Assembly: GCF_013137895.1 (NCBI RefSeq)
Contig: NZ_CP053538.1
Location: forward strand, 1,363,501-1,427,500
Direction: 5' to 3'
Source: Hymenobacter taeanensis
GTDB taxonomy: Bacteria; Bacteroidota; Bacteroidia; Cytophagales; Hymenobacteraceae
Length of the DNA stretch: 64,000 nucleotides
Positions within the stretch are counted from its first letter, which is position 1; the number at the start of each line of letters is the position of its first letter. The translations under genes and the position numbers were made by a program. This document shows positions 59,928 to 64,000 of the stretch, piece by piece. The notes beneath the pieces were generated by a model, which saw only the letters and a list, made by a program, of their open reading frames with translations, was not told where the DNA came from and made no database searches.

Positions 59928-60413
59928 CGTCATGCTGAGCTTGTCGAAGCATCTCTACCGAACGATAATCCATGTCGGCAATTGAAAATCCCGTCATCAA
60001 CCGAATAATTAATTCTGAGCTTGTAGTTCAATATTTTGGGTACTGGCCGAATTTTCATGATGCCACACTTGAAAGAATGAATTTTGAAATTCACTCTTTC
60101 GAAAGCACGATTACGTTTCTAATTGAAACAGCTGAATTCGTAAACGAGCTTGATGAAAAGGGACACTACAAGCAGTTCAAGCCCTGTAGTATAGAACTGC
60201 AATTTCAAAATGTGAAAGACACATTCCTCACATTTGACCATGTTCCTGTTCTTTTCAGCGTTGACTTCGAGGAAGTCGGTGACGCAATAGGTTGTTCGTT
60301 TTCTTCTTCCGCTGGCTCTCATACTATAGTAGCCAAACAAGTAACAGTGTTTGGCTTAACCTCAACGAAGCAGTAGAGATGCTTCGACTCCGCTCCGCTG
60401 CGCTCAGCATGAC
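59928..60413. repeat. Cassette-flanking inverted repeats around an Imm50-like gene
   Basis: The left arm (59928-59960: CGTCATGCTGAGCTTGTCGA... CTCTACCG) and right arm (60373-60413: GTAGAGATGCTTCGACTCCG ... GCTCAGCATGAC) belong to the same repeat family as at 54.5 and 63.2 kb. The arms are not identical: the right one has an extra block, TCCGCTCCGC. The right arm begins exactly at the stop codon of the enclosed gene. The unit is inserted between argC and argD. Confidence 0.8.
59972..60376 (+). CDS. Imm50-like small protein inside inverted-repeat cassette
   Basis: 134 residues, AT-rich compared with argC and argD. The start MSAIENPVINRIINSELVVQYFGYWPNFHDATLERMNFE carries an FGYWPxFHDA motif that I associate with the Imm50 immunity-protein family of polymorphic toxin systems. 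The remainder alternates strands (STITFLIETAEFV, CSIELQFQNVKDTFLTFDHV) and ends LTSTKQ. No toxin is adjacent. It starts 12 bases after the left repeat arm, and its TAG stop (60374-60376) is part of the right arm. It splits the argC-argD arrangement without reversing direction. Confidence 0.6.
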   Translation: MSAIENPVINRIINSELVVQYFGYWPNFHDATLERMNFEIHSFESTITFLIETAEFVNELDEKGHYKQFKPCSIELQFQNVKDTFLTFDHVPVLFSVDFEEVGDAIGCSFSSSAGSHTIVAKQVTVFGLTSTKQ

Positions 60414-60448
60414 ATTGTCATATTAACTACGCTCTGACACCACCAATC

Positions 60449-61588
60449 ATGGAGCTTTTCAACGTGTACCCGCTCGTCAACATCACGCCAGTAAAGGCGC
60501 TGGGGGCGAAACTTTGGGACGATAAAGGCCAGGAATTCCTGGATTTCTACGGCGGCCACGCCGTTATTTCCATCGGTCACAGCCACCCGCACTACGTGCA
60601 GCGCCTCACCGAGCAGCTGCAGAACATCGGCTTCTACTCTAATTCGGTGCAGATCCCGATTCAGGCGCAGCTAGCCCAGAAGCTAGGCCAGGTGTCGGGC
60701 TACGAGGACTACTCGTTGTTCTTGTGCAACTCCGGGGCTGAGGCCAATGAAAATGCCCTGAAACTGGCGTCTTTTCACACTGGCAAAAAACGCGTGGTGG
60801 CCTTCAAAGGTGCTTTTCACGGCCGTACCTCCGGGGCCGTAGCCGCAACTGATAACCCGAAAATTGTGGCGCCCTTCAACGCCGACCACGCCATTTCCTT
60901 CGTGGAGTATGACTTGGCGGCGGTGGAGCAGGTACTGCAAGGCGGCGACGTTTGCGCGGCCATCATTGAGCCAATTCAGGGCGTCGGCGGCATCATCATG
61001 CCTTCCGATGAGTTCCTGACTGGCCTAGCCGCGCTGTGCAAGCAGTACGGTGCCCTACTGATTGCCGACGAGGTGCAGAGTGGCTACGGCCGCAGCGGCA
61101 AGTTCTTTGCTCACCAGCACGCTGGCATCCGCCCCGATGTCATTTCGGTAGCAAAAGGCATGGGCAACGGCTTCCCCATCGGCGGCATCCTGATTGCTCC
61201 GGAGCTGAAGGCATCCTATGGTTTGCTAGGCACCACGTTCGGGGGCAACCACCTTGCTTGCGCTGCCGCTCTGGCGGTGCTAGAAGTCATTGAGCAGGAA
61301 GACTTGCTGAACCACGCCACTGAGCTAGGCCACTACCTCCGCTCGGAGCTGGAAGCCAATGCGGGTGCCGAGGAAATCCGCGGCCGGGGCCTGATGGTGG
61401 GTATCAAGTACGACTTCCCTATTAAGGATGTGCGCGACAAGCTGCTGACTGAGCATCACATCTTCGTAGGCAATGCCTCCGACCCCACGGTGCTCCGTTT
61501 GCTGCCTCCGCTCAACATCACTAAGGCCGAAGTTGACCGGTTCCTGCAGGCACTGTACACACTTATTCCGGCCGAGGTGAAAAAGTAA
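60449..61588 (+). CDS. argD: Acetylornithine (or succinylornithine) aminotransferase
   Basis: 379 residues. A PLP enzyme of arginine synthesis making N-acyl-ornithine: starts MELFNVYPLVNITPVKALGAKLWDDKGQEFLDFYGGHAVISIGHSHP; CNSGAEANENALKLA binds PLP; Lys236 in SVAKGMGNGFPIGG forms the Schiff base; GTTFGGNHLACAAALAVLE and RGRGLMVGIKYDF follow. Distinguished from rocD at 22 kb by the shorter N-terminus. Complete. It begins 35 bases after the right arm of the cassette repeat. Confidence 0.95.
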   Translation: MELFNVYPLVNITPVKALGAKLWDDKGQEFLDFYGGHAVISIGHSHPHYVQRLTEQLQNIGFYSNSVQIPIQAQLAQKLGQVSGYEDYSLFLCNSGAEANENALKLASFHTGKKRVVAFKGAFHGRTSGAVAATDNPKIVAPFNADHAISFVEYDLAAVEQVLQGGDVCAAIIEPIQGVGGIIMPSDEFLTGLAALCKQYGALLIADEVQSGYGRSGKFFAHQHAGIRPDVISVAKGMGNGFPIGGILIAPELKASYGLLGTTFGGNHLACAAALAVLEVIEQEDLLNHATELGHYLRSELEANAGAEEIRGRGLMVGIKYDFPIKDVRDKLLTEHHIFVGNASDPTVLRLLPPLNITKAEVDRFLQALYTLIPAEVKK

Positions 61589-62113
61589 GCGACTTGTGGC
61601 CTAACTTGCAGCCCCAATGAGTAGCACGATGAGGTTTACGAGCCAGGCTCCCCTTCTGATTAGCTGCACGCTGCCATTGGCCACACTTGCGCAGCAACCG
61701 GCTGGTTCTTTCCGTGAAAGAACGGCCTCCCACTTTTTCTTTCAGCAGTCGTGCCCGCCAAACTTCCCGATGCCTGACATCTGGGAGTGGCAGGGTGCGG
61801 GACCGATTGAACTACCTTCTCTCGCTTCCGTTTGGCTTAAGTCCTCGTTCGGCTGGAATAGACCTCTAATATTTGGTTCTGTTCCAGCCGAAATCGTATC
61901 CGGGCCGTCCCGAAAACTGACTGAGACTACTCCGCGCCTTCGCAAAACGCCCAGCGCCGAATCGTCGCATTCCCTTCCATGGCAAGGTTCCGATCAGCAT
62001 CGATTGGAATGATAGGTCTACCTGCCGCTTCCCCACCTCAATGAGCAAGGAGGCAGCGTGCCTGAATACTGCAGAAAATAAATAATAGAGTAAACCCTTT
62101 TTCGCAAAACAGA
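61589..62113. other. 525-base gap between argD and carA, no confident gene
   Basis: The longest plus-strand frame (61617-62012, 131 codons) begins with a signal-like MRFTSQAPLLISCTLPLATLAQQ but then becomes unlike any protein I know, with codon use that is poor for this genome. Overlapping minus-strand frames of 60-67 codons exist. Two short hairpins are visible: GTTCTTT/AAAGAAC at about 61705-61723 and TTCGGCTGGAA/TTCCAGCCGAA at about 61848-61891. It may be a decayed gene or a second leader, this time for carA. Confidence 0.35.
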
Positions 62114-63199
62114 GTGGAAAACGCTAAATCGGTGAAGCTGGTGCTCGAAGACGGCACTGAAATCGAGGGTACTTCTTTCGGCGCCTTTACCTCCGCTGCG
62201 GGCGAGGTGGTGTTTAGCACAGCCATGACCGGCTACCCCGAAAACCTAACGGATCCGTCCTTCGCCGGTCAGATTCTGGTGCTGACTTACCCGATGGTGG
62301 GTAACTACGGCGTGCCAGGCGAAGAACTGTACGAGTCAATTTCCAAGATTTTCGAATCGGACAAGATTCACATTGCCGGTCTGGTAGTGAATTACTACTC
62401 CGAGGAGCACAGCCACTGGAACGCGGCCAAGAGCCTCGGCGACTGGCTCAAGGAGTACAACATCCCCGGCATCTTTGGGGTGGATACGCGCATGCTCACC
62501 AAAATCCTGCGGGAGAAAGGTGCTATGCTGGGCAAGATTGTGGCCGAGCAGGATGTAGAGCTGCACGACCCCAACCAGGACAACCTGGTAGCCCAGGTGA
62601 GCCCCACCGAGGTGAAGCACTACGGCACCGGTCAGCACAAGATTGTACTAGTCGACTGTGGCACCAAAACCAACATCATCCGCTGCTTCCTGCAGCGCGA
62701 CGTGGAGCTGATCCGCGTGCCCTGGGACTACGACTTCACCAAGCTCGACTACGACGGTCTGTTCCTCAGCAACGGCCCCGGCGACCCGAAGATGTGCACC
62801 GCCACCATCCAGCACCTGCAAACCGCGCTAGGCCAGGACAAGCCCATCTTCGGCATCTGCCTGGGCTCCCAGCTCATGGGTCTAGCCGCGGGCGGCGACA
62901 CGTTTAAGCTGAAGTACGGCCACCGCAGCCACAACCAGCCGGTGCTGCTCACGGGCACCAAGCGCAGCTACATCACCAGCCAGAACCACGGCTTCGCGGT
63001 AGACACTAACACGCTGCCCGCCGAGTGGGAAATGTTGTTCGAGAACCTGAACGACGGCACCTGCGAAGGCATCAAGCACAAGACCAAGCCGTTCTTCTCC
63101 ACCCAGTTTCACCCCGAAGCCGCCGGTGGCCCCGAGGACACGGAGTACCTGTTCGACGACTTCCTGAAAGCCGTGGCCGAGCACAAAGCATCGAAGTAG
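62114..63199 (+). CDS. carA: Carbamoyl-phosphate synthase small (glutaminase) subunit
   Basis: 361 residues from GTG 62114; no ATG precedes the conserved VKLVLEDGTEIEGTSFG. It supplies ammonia from glutamine to CarB for carbamoyl phosphate, used for arginine and pyrimidines. N-terminal domain with EVVFSTAMTGYPENLTDPSFAGQILVLTYPMVGNYGVP; GATase class I with Cys249 (FGICLGSQLMGLAAGG) and the His-Glu pair in STQFHPEAAGGPEDT. carB is not in the window. The stop is followed by AGTGGCCTAG, then by a cassette repeat 24 bases later. Confidence 0.95.
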   Translation: MENAKSVKLVLEDGTEIEGTSFGAFTSAAGEVVFSTAMTGYPENLTDPSFAGQILVLTYPMVGNYGVPGEELYESISKIFESDKIHIAGLVVNYYSEEHSHWNAAKSLGDWLKEYNIPGIFGVDTRMLTKILREKGAMLGKIVAEQDVELHDPNQDNLVAQVSPTEVKHYGTGQHKIVLVDCGTKTNIIRCFLQRDVELIRVPWDYDFTKLDYDGLFLSNGPGDPKMCTATIQHLQTALGQDKPIFGICLGSQLMGLAAGGDTFKLKYGHRSHNQPVLLTGTKRSYITSQNHGFAVDTNTLPAEWEMLFENLNDGTCEGIKHKTKPFFSTQFHPEAAGGPEDTEYLFDDFLKAVAEHKASK

Positions 63200-63226
63200 A
63201 GTGGCCTAGCACATCAGCCCTCTAGA

Positions 63227-63594
63227 CCGTCATGCTGAGCTTGTCGAAGCATCTCTACCGCTTCGTCGCTAAATATCAAAAAGACCTGACCGGATGCGCC
63301 AAGCCGATTTGCCCGAACAGTGGAAAATTAAATTGCGAGACTACCTGACTGCGAAGGGGAGTAGCAGTGAGATGCTAGGTACTACTGATTTCCCAACTGA
63401 TAGCGTAGTGCGCATCCTATTTGAAGACGACTCAAAAGTTGAATTCAAATATGCTTTCGCTATAGAAGCTCCTGAACTCAAAGAAGTAGCTGTTTTTACT
63501 GAACATTGCGGCCACCATTTATTTCAGTTGTACGACGGGATAAACTTGGTAATGGAGAAGCGGTAGAGATGCTTCGACAAGCTCAGCATGACGG
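63227..63594. repeat. Perfect 34-bp inverted repeats flanking a small gene
   Basis: Arms 63227-63260 and 63561-63594 are exact reverse complements (CCGTCATGCTGAGCTTGTCG ... ATCTCTACCG and inverse), 300 bases apart. They enclose one 90-residue gene whose stop codon lies in the right arm. This is the clearest gene-carrying copy of the repeat family seen empty at 54.5 kb. Confidence 0.88.
63294..63566 (+). CDS. Small protein of unknown function inside perfect inverted repeats
   Basis: 90 residues, AT-richer than the carA gene before it. It reads MRQADLPEQWKIKLRDYLTAKG near the start, then VRILFEDDSKVEFKYAFAIEAPELKEVAVFTEHCGHHLFQL, ending GINLVMEKR. The FEDxSxVxFxYAF...VAVFTEHCGHH pattern is one I recall from small orphan proteins in other Bacteroidota, but it has no assigned function. 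It may bind metal (Cys-His-His). The TAG stop (63564-63566) belongs to the right repeat arm. It resembles a single-gene mobile cassette. Confidence 0.7.
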   Translation: MRQADLPEQWKIKLRDYLTAKGSSSEMLGTTDFPTDSVVRILFEDDSKVEFKYAFAIEAPELKEVAVFTEHCGHHLFQLYDGINLVMEKR

Positions 63595-63630
63595 CCAGTT
63601 ATCCACCACTCATCCCAACGCACCACTTTC

Positions 63631-63999
63631 ATGCAAGAAAAAGGTAGAGGTTTTCCGAATTGGGGATATGTGTTGTTGGGCGCTTTGGCTTTCGCAGGGT
63701 TCTATTTCATCAAGAACATGGGGCAGCGAACAATTTTGAAAGCAGTGCTGGGTGAGCCAGCTGATTTGATTAACAAGGCCATGAGTTCGGCCCGGGTTTC
63801 GTCTCGAATAACCAGTAGAACGGGAAGAATAACCGCCAAGAACTTCAAGCTGGAGAAGCTTGGTGCTAAAAAGGATTCGCTCTCCTTCCGGTTCTTCCTG
63901 GATGGGGAGCGTGCTGACGCCACCGTCCGGCTCTGGATGGCCAAGCGCCCGTCCGGCGACTGGGAGATAATAAAAAGCGACACCGTCTTTACCGAATAG
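63631..63999 (+). CDS. Small single-helix membrane-anchored protein
   Basis: 122 residues, complete (TAG at 63997-63999). An N-terminal membrane helix (WGYVLLGALAFAGFYFI, about 11-27) is followed by an extracytoplasmic domain of about 90 residues with strand patterns (LSFRFFLDGERADATVRLWMAKRPSGDWEIIKSDTVF). The tail resembles Coa1-type small domains (a final WELxxSDTVF-like strand), but I make no firm assignment. It begins 37 bases after the right arm of the cassette repeat and ends one base before the window does. Confidence 0.65.
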   Translation: MQEKGRGFPNWGYVLLGALAFAGFYFIKNMGQRTILKAVLGEPADLINKAMSSARVSSRITSRTGRITAKNFKLEKLGAKKDSLSFRFFLDGERADATVRLWMAKRPSGDWEIIKSDTVFTE

Positions 64000-64000
64000 A

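Noticed and set aside
61617..62012. Secreted protein starting with a signal-like peptide between argD and carA
   Set aside because: After the first 25 residues the sequence has no recognisable pattern and codon use is poor, so it is kept only as an unexplained gap.
54483..63594. A composite transposon spanning the arginine genes between repeat copies
   Set aside because: The arms form local inverted pairs, not one outer pair; there is no transposase, and the arg genes are normal core genes.

Overview
This window looks like chromosomal DNA of a Bacteroidota member of the Hymenobacter type (Cytophagales, Hymenobacteraceae). Several features point there: type IX secretion sorting domains on two large secreted proteins, the Bacteroidota-specific DUF4295 gene beside rpmG, BshC, many lipoproteins and outer-membrane barrels, promoters of the TAnnTTTG type, and little sign of Shine-Dalgarno sequences. 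Most genes are GC-rich housekeeping or envelope genes. I found no rRNA, tRNA, CRISPR array, phage module or transposase gene.

Layout. 0-10 kb: a cut DUF3891 gene, a lipoprotein, a BrkB/YihY membrane protein, a barrel protein, rlmN, a thioesterase, mnmD, an AT-rich orphan gene, and a DUF2157/GDYXXLXY membrane cluster. 10-20 kb: an ExbD-like gene, 5-formyl-THF cyclo-ligase, bshC, rimO, ftsY, DUF4295, rpmG and rpmB. Two unrelated genes (a lipoprotein and a secreted Xaa-Pro aminopeptidase) separate rpmG from rpmB. 20-35 kb: a LEA-type protein, rocD, three consecutive small lipoproteins with a shared N-terminal signature, hemB, an amino-acid permease, two tandem cation diffusion facilitators, a glycosidase-like/PLD-like gene pair, a PA14/ricin/T9SS protein and an alkyltransferase. 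35-48 kb: an esterase, a TPR protein, a barrel, an M4 protease, two SDRs, an ATP-grasp enzyme, tandem M20 amidohydrolases, a PAP2-like protein and a PhyH dioxygenase. 48-52.3 kb: a WG-repeat protein and three TonB C-terminal-domain genes, each broken by a -1 frameshift, around an HMG-CoA reductase gene.

52.5-64 kb is an arginine biosynthesis region. argH, an argE-like deacetylase and argB lie on the minus strand. An acetyltransferase, argG, argC, argD and carA lie on the plus strand. Between the two arms is a 619-base gap that reads as a structured mRNA leader with a short Arg-containing peptide whose stop codon sits in a hairpin loop.

The most unusual signal is a family of inverted repeats (core GTCATGCTGAGC...GAAGCATCTCTACCG). 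One copy pair is empty (54.5 kb). Two others each enclose one small gene (an Imm50-like gene at 60.0 kb and an unknown 90-residue gene at 63.3 kb), and in both the repeat itself supplies the stop codon. Other palindromic elements of different sequence lie at 5.4, 12.9, 46.9 and 52.4 kb. A short motif, AGTGGCCTAG/CTAGGCCACT, recurs at or just after stop codons across the window.
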